Shown here one piece after another: positions 15,646 to 25,341 of a stretch of 64,000 nt of DNA. The notes below the pieces were generated by a model. That model was not told where the DNA came from. It searched no databases and was given only the letters and a program-made list of their open reading frames with translations. The position numbers and the translations under genes are program-made. The DNA is from CAG-964 sp902789345. GTDB lineage: Bacteria > Bacillota > Clostridia > Oscillospirales > Acutalibacteraceae. Numbering within the stretch: position 1 is the stretch's first letter; every line of letters begins with the position of its first letter. The stretch lies in the NCBI GenBank assembly GCA_052117325.1, contig JBQKJJ010000010.1. One strand, written 5' to 3'.

Positions 15646-18483
15646 ATGAAAACTAAATTGTTTATGGGAAAAATATTAACAGTGGTGCTTACACTTTGTA
15701 TGGTAGTGTCACTTGTGCCAATGTCGGCATTTGCAACGGCAGAGGCAACAGAAACGGCGGACTTTACCGCCGCCGACGGCGGAGCAGCGGCGCTGGCACT
15801 GCTCAACAGGGCAAAAACCGGAACCGAGGATTCCACTTGGGATAACGGTTCCAAAACCCTGGTTTTAAAAGGAATTGATTTTACCACCGCGGCAACAACT
15901 GCATTAAAGCTGCCTGACGGTGCTGCTGTTGTTCTTGCAGACGGCACAGAAAATAAAATCACAGGCGGAGACGCAGAGGTAACGACCGACGGTAGTTATA
16001 GAACAAAAATCTGTGTTTACGGTATTTATGCCGAGGGCACTTTAACAGTAAAGGGCGAGGCCAACGGTACGGGTACGCTTTTTGTAACCGCAGGCACTCA
16101 TACAAACAACGGCGATGCATGGACTTACTCTGTGGCTCTTTCCGCAAAGGGTAATATTAATGTTGAGGGCGGCACTACAACCTTAACCGGCGGCAAGACA
16201 ACTTCTGCAGACTGTGCGTTTTCTGATGGTATTGAGCTGAGTAAAGAAAGCAGTCTTTTTGTTACAGGAGGCAAGCTGACTGCCATTGGCGGAGAATCCA
16301 TAGATACAGGCGGTGAAGAGGAGAGCAAATCTTTCTCTCAAGGTATTGATTCTTATAAAGGAAATGTTTCTGTTTCCGGTACAGGTAAGCTGGAAGTTAA
16401 GTGTGATCCAATTATGGATGGCGAAGGACTGGCTTACGGTTTTAATATTTTATCAGGAGATTTAACTGTTTCGGACAATGCCCAAGTTTCGGCTGCTGCT
16501 ACAAGGGCTATTAGAATAAGCAACGGCAACCTGAAACAGACCGGCGGTGAGATTACTGCTGTAACTACAAGCAGAGAAAAATATTTTGGGTATAGCATTG
16601 ACGTAGAGAGAGATAGTTTTGCCGGTATGAACGACGGCGCTGCCGTGGGCAATGTTGAGATAAGCGGCGGCACATTTGATGCTGCAAACGGCCGTGCATA
16701 TATAAGTCAGTATCAATCAACCGACAATCAGGGCAACTTCACCGTGACCGGTGGTACAGTTAAATTAGCTTCAATTTACGGTGTCAATAAATTCAATGTA
16801 TCAAACGGTACGGTAGAAAGCCAACGAATTTCAACAGATGACCTTAATCTAAACAGCGGCAGCTTGACTGTGCGTGAGCCGGTGCAAGAATATAATGACA
16901 AGCTGTATGCAGAACCTGCCATTTCGTGTAAAAACCTCACCGTTAACAGCGGTGTGCTTGATGTAGCATGGGATTGGGGTGAGTACACACCTATCGTGTT
17001 CCCTACGGATGAGTATGAAGAATACCCTACGCCTTTGGTCAAAATGTATCAGGATGTTTCCACCGCTGCTTTTAATGGTGGAACAACTATATTAAACACC
17101 GGCTGTGCCGGAAACACTGCCATAAGGATAGAGAATGTTATCCTTGGTGAAGATATTGTAGAAACCGGTGCTGATGATTCACACATTCAAAAGAGCAGCG
17201 ACACGCCGGTAATGTTTAGTGCCAAGGCAGTTGACACTCCAATTAACGAGGCAGTAATTGCGGATGTTAAATTTGACTATGAGCCGGGGGATGCCCCACA
17301 GGAATCAGCTAAAATATTCCTGCCGGATGATCCGGACAAATATGAAATTGCCTATGAATGCTGGGAAGAAATGGAGAATGGAAATCCGGTTGCTTTCTGG
17401 TATTCCGATGCAAGCAAATACACTTCTTCTATGGAAAGAATTAACCAGTTTGAAGAAGGAAAAAAATATATGTATTCCATTGAGCTGAAAGCAAAGGACG
17501 GATATGCTTTCGTGGATAATTGTCCGGTAATGGTTAACAACACTATGGTGGCTCCGACCAATGTAATAAAAACTCAAGACGGCTTGTTAATTACAGCAGT
17601 TAAAACAATTACTCCGACTGAGCCTGTTCAGCAAAAGGACATTGAAGTTGTGGAAATCATTAATGCAACCATAACTTTTAAAGATGGCGATAAGCCTGTC
17701 TTTACTGGCAAAGTACCCGATAATGAAGACTACGCATTCCGGTGTGAGTGGTGGAGTCTGGACGACAATACCGGTCTGGTTTCTACTGAGCCGGAATGGG
17801 GAAGCGAAATTTATAAAAACAAAATCACTGCTTTTGAAGCCGGAAAGACCTATCATTACGGGGTGTATGTGACTGCATATTACGGCAATTTCTCACCTGA
17901 TGCCAAGTTGAAAATCAACGGTGAATATGTGAATTATAAGCGTGTAGGCGATGACGACAATATGCAAAGCATGTGGCTCGAAACTGATTTGACTATGACT
18001 CCAAAGTCAGTAGAAATCCCAACAGAGCCAACTATCCCGACAACTCCAACGGAGCCGGTAGTTCCAACAGAGCCAACAGTTCCAACAGAACCGGTAGTTC
18101 CAACAGAGCCAACAGTTCCAACAGAGCCAATAGTTCCAACAGAACCAACAGTCCCAACAGAGCCGGTAGTTCCAACAGAGCCAACAGTTCCAACAGAGCC
18201 AACAGCTCCAACAAAACCGACAGTTCCGACAGAGCCTACAAAGCCAACAACTCCAACAGAGCCTACAAAGCCAACAACTCCAACCACGCCAACAACTCCG
18301 GTAAACCCAACCGGCCCAACTAATCCGACCAATCCGATTAGTTCAGGCAATAATCCTATAACCTCTCCAAAGACAGGATATGAGGGCGATATAACTCTAT
18401 GGTTTGCCGTAATGTTTGTATTCTGCGGCGGAGTAGCAGGAGGTGTAGCTTACAACAAATACAGAAAGCCGAAAAAACAATAA
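15646..18483 (+). CDS. Sortase-type surface protein with carbohydrate-binding-like repeats and Pro-Thr stalk
   Basis: The 945-residue protein starts at 15646, where AAGGAGG is well placed; upstream in-frame ATGs lack this. A signal peptide ends near Ala31 (PMSAFA). Residues about 40-510 form a beta-strand-rich region of repeated x-V-x-G-G-T/N turns, similar to the carbohydrate-binding/pectate-lyase-like surface domains of Clostridia. Two related modules of about 90 residues each follow (about 540-660 and 670-790), sharing the phrase E-x-G-K-x-Y. A stalk of P-T-E-P-x-V repeats (about 790-900) leads to SPKTG, a membrane helix and a basic tail, the layout of a sortase substrate. It is probably an adhesin. 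It is directly followed by another large surface protein 20 bases on. Confidence 0.75.
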   Translation: MKTKLFMGKILTVVLTLCMVVSLVPMSAFATAEATETADFTAADGGAAALALLNRAKTGTEDSTWDNGSKTLVLKGIDFTTAATTALKLPDGAAVVLADGTENKITGGDAEVTTDGSYRTKICVYGIYAEGTLTVKGEANGTGTLFVTAGTHTNNGDAWTYSVALSAKGNINVEGGTTTLTGGKTTSADCAFSDGIELSKESSLFVTGGKLTAIGGESIDTGGEEESKSFSQGIDSYKGNVSVSGTGKLEVKCDPIMDGEGLAYGFNILSGDLTVSDNAQVSAAATRAIRISNGNLKQTGGEITAVTTSREKYFGYSIDVERDSFAGMNDGAAVGNVEISGGTFDAANGRAYISQYQSTDNQGNFTVTGGTVKLASIYGVNKFNVSNGTVESQRISTDDLNLNSGSLTVREPVQEYNDKLYAEPAISCKNLTVNSGVLDVAWDWGEYTPIVFPTDEYEEYPTPLVKMYQDVSTAAFNGGTTILNTGCAGNTAIRIENVILGEDIVETGADDSHIQKSSDTPVMFSAKAVDTPINEAVIADVKFDYEPGDAPQESAKIFLPDDPDKYEIAYECWEEMENGNPVAFWYSDASKYTSSMERINQFEEGKKYMYSIELKAKDGYAFVDNCPVMVNNTMVAPTNVIKTQDGLLITAVKTITPTEPVQQKDIEVVEIINATITFKDGDKPVFTGKVPDNEDYAFRCEWWSLDDNTGLVSTEPEWGSEIYKNKITAFEAGKTYHYGVYVTAYYGNFSPDAKLKINGEYVNYKRVGDDDNMQSMWLETDLTMTPKSVEIPTEPTIPTTPTEPVVPTEPTVPTEPVVPTEPTVPTEPIVPTEPTVPTEPVVPTEPTVPTEPTAPTKPTVPTEPTKPTTPTEPTKPTTPTTPTTPVNPTGPTNPTNPISSGNNPITSPKTGYEGDITLWFAVMFVFCGGVAGGVAYNKYRKPKKQ
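18019..18310 (+). repeat. Pro-Thr-Glu stalk-coding tandem repeat
   Basis: About 15-18 copies of an 18-base unit resembling CCAACAGAGCCAACAGTT encode the T-E-P-x-V-P stalk. Unit boundaries blur towards the end, where Lys replaces Glu. The repeat is prone to slippage, so stalk length may vary between strains. Confidence 0.8.
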
Positions 18484-18503
18484 AGCAAAGGAGGTTTAAC
18501 CAA

Positions 18504-21500
18504 ATGTTAAAAAAACAAAAACTCGTGGCTGTGTTTTTGGTTTTTAGCTTGATTATGGGTATTATGCCTGTCAGTGCGCTGGCGGCAGATACCACAGGAT
18601 CCTTTGAAGCTACAGGCGGTATGGCTTATTATGAAATTGATGACGCCAGCCAAACAGTCACTATAACCGGCTGTGATACTACGGTTACAGCCATTGAAAT
18701 ACCAAATTCTTTGGAAAATCTACCGGTAACCAAAATTGCCGAGCAAGCATTTTACAACAACGAACTTAATAATCCACACGATTCGCTTACGTCGGTAAAG
18801 TTACCGTCAACACTTACCAACATTGGTAAAAGTGCATTTTATAATTGCACAAACCTTTCAAATGTAGACCTTACGGCGTGTACAGAACTTAAAACAATAG
18901 GTGATGAGGCATTTTCAGGTAATTCAGCTCTTACATCTGTGAAATTCCCGGCAAGCCTTCGTTATATTGGCAGCTACGCCTTTAACAACTGCGGACTTAC
19001 CAATGTTGACCTTTCCGGCTGTACACAGCTGCTATCCCTTGGTGAAAGCGCTTTTAATTGCAATAAGGAGCTTGTTGCTGTAAAGCTGCCGCCTAATGTT
19101 GAAACCATTAGCGCAAGTGCGTTTTGGGGATGTGAAAAGCTTGCAGATGTTAATTTTACTGCTTGCACATCACTTAAAACTATTGGCGAAAGTGCTTTTT
19201 GCTGGACCGGACTTACCTCTGTAACACTGCCATCGTCGGTTTCTTCCCTTGGATGGGGTGTATTTCAACAGTGCTTTCAACTGAAAGATGCAGATTTATC
19301 TGCCTGCACAGGACTGACAGTAATAGAGGACAGTATGTTCAGAGAGTGTAAAGCATTATCTTCGGTGAAGCTGCCAACCTCTGTAACAGTAATTAACAAT
19401 GAAGCATTTGCATCTTGTACTTCACTTTCCGGCATAGATTTATCCTCATGCTTAAATCTGACGAAAATTGAAGAAAAGGCATTCTACGGTGATTCATCAC
19501 TTTCTGCCCTAAAGCTGTCTAAAGCACTGGTTAGTATCGGAAAAGAAGCATTTAGCGCCTGTACGGCACTTAGCAGCCTTGACTTATCATTTTGTACATC
19601 ACTTTCTGAAATAGGGGAGCTTGCTTTTAACCAAATATCGGTTAAATCTCTTTCTTTCCCGGCAAGCCTTGAAACAATAGGCAGATGTGCATTTAATGAC
19701 TGCAGCAAACTTACAAGCGTAAACTGGCCAAATGACAGTAAACTGACTACGCTTACCGGATTTAGTGGATGTACCGCCCTTCCTGTATCGGTATATAACG
19801 AGGGCGTTTCACTGCCGAATGTAAGTGCAATCGGTGATGCTGCGTTTATGAACTGCAGCTTTGAAAGCGTTACCATTCCATCAAATATCAGAGAAATCGG
19901 TGACCGTGCCTTTAGCACTGACAATTACGAATATGAAAATAAATTAAAAGAATTAACAATAATGACGGGAGTAGAAACTATTGGTGAGTCGGCATTTGCC
20001 GGCTGCCCGATTACCGGTACGCTGAATATTCCCGAAACCGTAAGAGAAATAAAATACGAAGCCTTTGTCGGAACAAAAATTACCGGATTGAACATTGCTA
20101 ACGGTGTAGAAACTATTGGAGAGCGTGCTTTCAATGAATGTGTGGAGCTTGAGGGAAGTACAATAGTTGTTCCTGAGTCTGTAGCTTTAGTTGGTCGTGA
20201 TGCCTTTTACGGTGTCACTAAGCCTCTTACAGTAGAATTCAGAAACCGCAACATAAAGCTGCAGGAGGCTCCATATGGCGGACAGTTGACCGTTGGCGAT
20301 AAGGAGTATTACTCACCGTTTGAGAGCAGTTATGAAAGTACAAATATTATCATCAAAGCATACGAGAAAGATTCAAGTGGCGAAACCTCTATGATGAAGC
20401 TTCTATATGACGCTTTAGTAAACGACCCTGATAAAGACCCGGATGATATATATAAATTCATTGCCATTTCTGATAGAACCGTTAAGGTTTCCGGCAGCGT
20501 ACAAAGCAAAGCTAAGGTGGAAATTTGTATAAACGGTCAAAGTGTTCCTGTAGAAATCAGCAACGGTAAATTCTCTGTACTTGCAGACGAGGGCTCTACA
20601 GTTACAGTAAAAGTAACGGCTAATGGCTATTATGACAAGAATTTTATTAAAACCGACATTACCGAAGACTGGGAGCTTGGTGAGATAGCATTTGAAGCGT
20701 CCGACGAAGTTCCGGCAAATAACCTGATGCTTATTGATTTTGGCGATATTGCAGTAAGCGAAGGCGACAAGCTGACATTTACCCTTAAGGGTGGCGACGA
20801 AATCTTAAAGCAAGGAAAGGACTATACCGTTCAGTACCCTTATATAGTTCTAAATAATTCTGTTACAGCACAAAGGCTTACCCTTTCTGTAAACGCAGAC
20901 GAATTATTATATTCTGCAAAAACTGTTACGGCACTGCGTGAAAGCGGAGTGTTTAAGGTAACCTTAACTCCTTGGGGAAAGATTAATGTTACCACAACCG
21001 GTGACTTTGCAGGTGACAACAACATCCTTGTTTTCGATGCAAACGAAAACGCTGTTGCCCAGGGAGTTGTTAATAAAAACGGACTTTTGATTACCGACTC
21101 CCTAAAAGCAGGAACATACAAGGTTATTGCCTTTAATGCAAACGACAGCTTTTCTGCAATATCCACAGTTAGCACACTTGAAGCTATGGGACTGAAAAAA
21201 GGTACTGACTATGCAGAAGAAACTGTAAAAGTTACCGACGGAAAAACTGCAGAGCTTACCCTGAATGTTCCTTTGCTAAAAACCGTTACATCAAATATAC
21301 TAAACAAAAACAACTGCCGTTTGGTTGCTGAACAAAACAGGACAGTGGCAGGACGCGCCTGCCGCACCAGAGTATTTTACAGTTTTGCCGGCGGAAAAAA
21401 CGGTACGGTTACGGTAACTCTGCCTAAAGGTGCTTCGGTGCAGATGCTGTATACACAAAAAGAGGTTCTGCAAAAAGGCGTTGATTATGTAACTAAAGGC

Positions 21501-24500
21501 AACACCGTTACTGTAAATGTAAAGGATTCCGAGGGAATGTTCTACATTACAAATGTTTTCTCCGGTGTAGGAGAGCAAAGCATTACAGCATTTGGAACTG
21601 TGGGAAATGTTTCAGCCCCTATAGGCAGTGCAACTGTTACCGTTGCGGGTATGTACCTGGTGCCGGAATCCCAGATACTTACTGCGAGTAAAAATAATAA
21701 AGCAACTGTAACCTCAGCGCCGAATTCTAAGGTGGATTTGTTGCTTGACAATGATGTTGTCGCTTGGGGAACTACAAACGGAAACGGAAATGCGGTGCTT
21801 ACCTATGACCTTCCAGAGAATGTTCTTGCAGGGCAGGAGTTTAAACTGAAAGCGGTGTGCGGAAAGTTTAGCGATGAAACCACGGTTTCATTCTCAAGCA
21901 AGCTAAAGAATGCAGGACTTGAAACATGGTATTTTTATAACGGTTCGACCTATAAGCAGTATTTGTATAGTTCAGTTTCTCCTGACGATGTATATCCTTC
22001 ATATACTGTAAATAACGACAATGGCGATGTTAATTTTGTTGCTACTTTCATAGGTGAAAGTGCTCCAACAAATGTTATAACCTATGCAATAATGGCTGAC
22101 GGCAATGTGGAATATGTGCCAATGACTCTTATAAGCAGTGAAGCACTTTCTTCCGGTGCATATCAAACCCACTATAAACGCTATACATTTGCAGGTTCGA
22201 TGAATGGAGTGCTTACGGCTTCTGACTTTGCCCTTGACTGGGATGAAGACGGGGAGTATTTTACTTACGACACCGAAACAGTAGAAGCTGTAAATAGTAA
22301 GTGCGATGAAATCCAATCAACTCGCAAGGAACAAATTGAGACTGCAAGAGAATCATATGTTGACAAACTAAAGGGTATTGTACCGGATGTAGACGACGCA
22401 TCTAAGTATATTTTCGGCGGAAAATACCGTATGTCTGAAACAGAATGGTTTAGAGGTCTTTCGGATACCGAACAGACGGCAGCCTACAATCTTGAAAAGG
22501 CTATAGACAGAAACATCAGCCAGCTTTCAAAAAATCTTGGACTGAAAAAGGATTTAACCCAATATAAAAATTGGGAAGAGGTATATAGTGAAATAGGAAT
22601 TACTCAAAGCAAAAACACACGCACAACAGAAGAGCTGCAGGCAGCCGGCTTTACTATATGCGAAACAGCTGACGGCTTTACTGCATACAAGGATGATACC
22701 GAAGAAAGAGCCACACCGGCAAGAAAGTCAAGAGCAATGGCAAGAAGTGCAGGCGGAGTTGGCGGTGTAACAGGCGGCTTTACCTTTATTGATGAAAGCG
22801 GCAACCAGGTTGACTTCCAGGCAGGTGCCCTTGACAATATTAAACAGTCCATAAGAAACGATTGTATTTCAGATCTTACCGAATGTTACGACGATTTTGC
22901 CCAAGTTGCCATTAAAAACCCGGCTTGCGGAACCCTTGAGGCAGGCATACTTAACGGTGTAAGCGGCGGACTGCAGGGTGTAAATACACTTATAGCTATT
23001 GATGGTGTAAGACAAGACGCTGAAGCTATGGTAGACTTTACCGTTAAAGCAGCAGAGATGGAGGGATATATTGAGGAGCTTGAGCTTTTTGAAAACCGCT
23101 ATTCAGATATGCCTCTTTGTGCAAATGATATTATGAGAGAACGCCATATTGCACAAAGTCTTCATCTTTTGCTTGATAACGAAGCATTCCGTTACGGTGC
23201 AAATTCAATCGCAGGTTCTGCCTTTATTGTGGGTGGAATTTTTGACAGGACAGGATCAACGGAAATAGTCGGAAATGTTTGGGATAAAGCAACCAATACA
23301 GTAGGTGCAAGGCGTGCGGCAGAAATTCAGTCGCTTCTTGAACAGCTGGATAAGCAGACAAGAATAAGAAAGCAAAAGTGTGAGAAAACCGACATGGAAG
23401 ACATTATGCGCCGTACCCGTAAGGTAGTTCGCAAAAATGCTCTTATGGATCCATCAGGTATTGTTTATGAGGCTGTAGAGTCCAACACCCTTGAGGGCGT
23501 AACCGCATCGGTTTGGTATGCCAAGGATGAAAACGGAACCAACGCAAAAATGTGGGACGCTGAAAATTATGATCAGATTAACCCTCAAATAACCGACAAA
23601 AACGGCTCATATGCATGGGATGTTACAGCAGGCTGGTGGCAGGTGCGCTTTGAAAAAGAGGGCTATGAATCCACACAAACTCAATGGATGCAGGTACCTC
23701 CTCCAAGACTGGGACTAAAAAATGCTATGGTATCTAAAGAGCTTCCAAAGGTTGTGTCTGCAAAGGCATATCCTGATTATATAGAGGTGCTGTTTAGCCA
23801 GTATATGGATACCTCAAAAGAAATTTCATTGCCGGCAGGTATGGTTGGCACATGGAAATCTATAGACAGCGGCTATTCTAAGATACTGCATATTACAAAA
23901 ACAGGCGGATTCAAAAAAGGCAGCACGGTTTCCTTTACTCTTGACGGTGCGCAGAACTATGCAGGAAAGGCACTGCCGTCGTACAACAGCGGCGAATTAA
24001 CCGTTACTGCCCGTCCGGCAGAAATAATTTTGAATTACGAAAGCGTTATCTCTATGAAAGTAGCTACAACACGCCAGCTTTCTGTTCGAGTTAAGGACGC
24101 CGACGGCAATTATATGCCAAATGTTACCCTTGAGGCTGCCGTAGGAAATGCAGATTTTGCCCGACTTGCAGAAAATACAGCGGTAAAAGATGAAAACGGA
24201 AGGGCAGTTTTCAATATGGATACAAAACTGCCGGGTTATACAGACATCACATTTACCGTAGCGGGAACAAGCCTTACAAAAACTGTAGACCTGCATATAA
24301 CTATGGACGAAAACCGTCCGCAGAGGCCAACAGCACAAATTGGCACAACCCAGTTTACGGCAGAATCCCCTAAGGAAAATTATATTACCGTTAAAAACGG
24401 TGAACAGCTTGTAATTTCGGCTGAAGACGGAGTAACTATCTACTATACTACAGATGATACCTGCCCTTGCCAAAACAGTGCAAGCAGAAAAACCTATACC

Positions 24501-25160
24501 GAACCAATTACCATTACCCAAAATACAAAATTCCGTATTGCGGCATATAAGGACGGTATGGATTACAGCGAAAGACTGAACATTACTGTTACTGTGGACG
24601 ATACACATGAGCACAGCTACGGCAGTGAATGGAAGTCGGACGCAAACAGCCATTGGCATGAATGCAGCTGCGGAGCTGTAAGTGACAAGGCTGACCACAA
24701 TATGAAAGTGGAAAATGCAAAGGAAGCTACAAAAACCGAATCAGGATATACAGGCGATAAAATCTGTACAATTTGCGGCTATACGGTAAAAGGAAAGGAA
24801 ATTCCTCCTACAGGAACAACAGATCCTACAGAGCCTACAAAGCCGGGAGATAACACTCCTACAGAGCCTACAACCCCTACAAAGCCGGGAGATAACACTC
24901 CTACAGAGCCTACAAATCCTACAAAACCGGGAGATAATACCCCGACAGCGCCGACAAATTCAAACGGTAAAGCACCTACAAACCCAAATAACGGCAAGCA
25001 GGATGTACAAAATCAAGATACAAACACGAACACAAACACAACCACGCCTACAAAGACAGGCGACAACAGCAATATATTCTTGTGGGTTGCGGTGCTGTTT
25101 GTATCAGGCGCAGGAATATTCGGTATGACATTTCGTAAAAAGAAAAAATACCACGATTAG
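18504..25160 (+). CDS. Giant BspA-like leucine-rich-repeat surface protein
   Basis: At 2218 residues this is the largest protein in the window. The start at 18504 follows AAAGGAGG. After the signal peptide (to about 28) come roughly 18 BspA/LRR_5 repeats (about 50-570; pattern I-G-x-x-A-F-x-x-C-x-x-L). A long stretch of beta domains follows. An alpha-helical, Ala-rich segment lies near 1240-1640, then a carboxypeptidase-regulatory-like fold (about 1655-1740), Ig-like modules, and a His/Cys motif region (HSYGSEWKSD to CTICGY, about 2035-2095). A PTEPTKPGDN stalk and the tail PTKTGDN, helix, RKKKK end the protein. LRR_5 proteins bind host or bacterial surfaces; the ligand here is unknown. It is probably co-transcribed with the preceding surface protein. 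Confidence 0.82.
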   Translation: MLKKQKLVAVFLVFSLIMGIMPVSALAADTTGSFEATGGMAYYEIDDASQTVTITGCDTTVTAIEIPNSLENLPVTKIAEQAFYNNELNNPHDSLTSVKLPSTLTNIGKSAFYNCTNLSNVDLTACTELKTIGDEAFSGNSALTSVKFPASLRYIGSYAFNNCGLTNVDLSGCTQLLSLGESAFNCNKELVAVKLPPNVETISASAFWGCEKLADVNFTACTSLKTIGESAFCWTGLTSVTLPSSVSSLGWGVFQQCFQLKDADLSACTGLTVIEDSMFRECKALSSVKLPTSVTVINNEAFASCTSLSGIDLSSCLNLTKIEEKAFYGDSSLSALKLSKALVSIGKEAFSACTALSSLDLSFCTSLSEIGELAFNQISVKSLSFPASLETIGRCAFNDCSKLTSVNWPNDSKLTTLTGFSGCTALPVSVYNEGVSLPNVSAIGDAAFMNCSFESVTIPSNIREIGDRAFSTDNYEYENKLKELTIMTGVETIGESAFAGCPITGTLNIPETVREIKYEAFVGTKITGLNIANGVETIGERAFNECVELEGSTIVVPESVALVGRDAFYGVTKPLTVEFRNRNIKLQEAPYGGQLTVGDKEYYSPFESSYESTNIIIKAYEKDSSGETSMMKLLYDALVNDPDKDPDDIYKFIAISDRTVKVSGSVQSKAKVEICINGQSVPVEISNGKFSVLADEGSTVTVKVTANGYYDKNFIKTDITEDWELGEIAFEASDEVPANNLMLIDFGDIAVSEGDKLTFTLKGGDEILKQGKDYTVQYPYIVLNNSVTAQRLTLSVNADELLYSAKTVTALRESGVFKVTLTPWGKINVTTTGDFAGDNNILVFDANENAVAQGVVNKNGLLITDSLKAGTYKVIAFNANDSFSAISTVSTLEAMGLKKGTDYAEETVKVTDGKTAELTLNVPLLKTVTSNILNKNNCRLVAEQNRTVAGRACRTRVFYSFAGGKNGTVTVTLPKGASVQMLYTQKEVLQKGVDYVTKGNTVTVNVKDSEGMFYITNVFSGVGEQSITAFGTVGNVSAPIGSATVTVAGMYLVPESQILTASKNNKATVTSAPNSKVDLLLDNDVVAWGTTNGNGNAVLTYDLPENVLAGQEFKLKAVCGKFSDETTVSFSSKLKNAGLETWYFYNGSTYKQYLYSSVSPDDVYPSYTVNNDNGDVNFVATFIGESAPTNVITYAIMADGNVEYVPMTLISSEALSSGAYQTHYKRYTFAGSMNGVLTASDFALDWDEDGEYFTYDTETVEAVNSKCDEIQSTRKEQIETARESYVDKLKGIVPDVDDASKYIFGGKYRMSETEWFRGLSDTEQTAAYNLEKAIDRNISQLSKNLGLKKDLTQYKNWEEVYSEIGITQSKNTRTTEELQAAGFTICETADGFTAYKDDTEERATPARKSRAMARSAGGVGGVTGGFTFIDESGNQVDFQAGALDNIKQSIRNDCISDLTECYDDFAQVAIKNPACGTLEAGILNGVSGGLQGVNTLIAIDGVRQDAEAMVDFTVKAAEMEGYIEELELFENRYSDMPLCANDIMRERHIAQSLHLLLDNEAFRYGANSIAGSAFIVGGIFDRTGSTEIVGNVWDKATNTVGARRAAEIQSLLEQLDKQTRIRKQKCEKTDMEDIMRRTRKVVRKNALMDPSGIVYEAVESNTLEGVTASVWYAKDENGTNAKMWDAENYDQINPQITDKNGSYAWDVTAGWWQVRFEKEGYESTQTQWMQVPPPRLGLKNAMVSKELPKVVSAKAYPDYIEVLFSQYMDTSKEISLPAGMVGTWKSIDSGYSKILHITKTGGFKKGSTVSFTLDGAQNYAGKALPSYNSGELTVTARPAEIILNYESVISMKVATTRQLSVRVKDADGNYMPNVTLEAAVGNADFARLAENTAVKDENGRAVFNMDTKLPGYTDITFTVAGTSLTKTVDLHITMDENRPQRPTAQIGTTQFTAESPKENYITVKNGEQLVISAEDGVTIYYTTDDTCPCQNSASRKTYTEPITITQNTKFRIAAYKDGMDYSERLNITVTVDDTHEHSYGSEWKSDANSHWHECSCGAVSDKADHNMKVENAKEATKTESGYTGDKICTICGYTVKGKEIPPTGTTDPTEPTKPGDNTPTEPTTPTKPGDNTPTEPTNPTKPGDNTPTAPTNSNGKAPTNPNNGKQDVQNQDTNTNTNTTTPTKTGDNSNIFLWVAVLFVSGAGIFGMTFRKKKKYHD

Positions 25161-25198
25161 TTTAAGTTAGATAATTAATTTAGATTAATAGGTTATGC

Positions 25199-25234
25199 AA
25201 AAGCGGTAACGAGAAAATTCTCGCTACCGCTTTT
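25199..25234 (+). terminator. Terminator of the surface-protein operon
   Basis: A long hairpin, AAAAGCGGTA-x-CGAG pairing with CTCG-x-TACCGCTTTT, ends in TTTT about 40 bases after the stop. A-runs before it make it usable from the other strand as well. Confidence 0.85.
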
Positions 25235-25341
25235 GTTGTTAATGTATAAATTGTATAATCTGCATTGTATGATAACCAATGTGGAATGGTGGGCAGTTGG
25301 CTGTACATTAATTAATGCAAGCAGTGGTAAACAACTGTGTG

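Noticed and set aside
18019..18310. CRISPR-like array
   Set aside because: The 18-base units are contiguous with no unique spacers and encode the surface-protein stalk.
17934..18350. 138-codon minus-strand frame of V-G-S-V-G-T repeats
   Set aside because: It is the antisense of the Pro-Thr-Glu stalk repeat; no start site or neighbour supports it.
23997..24698. 233-codon minus-strand open frame
   Set aside because: Antisense to the giant LRR protein; Cys/Phe/Ile-rich composition, no binding site, no recognisable domain.
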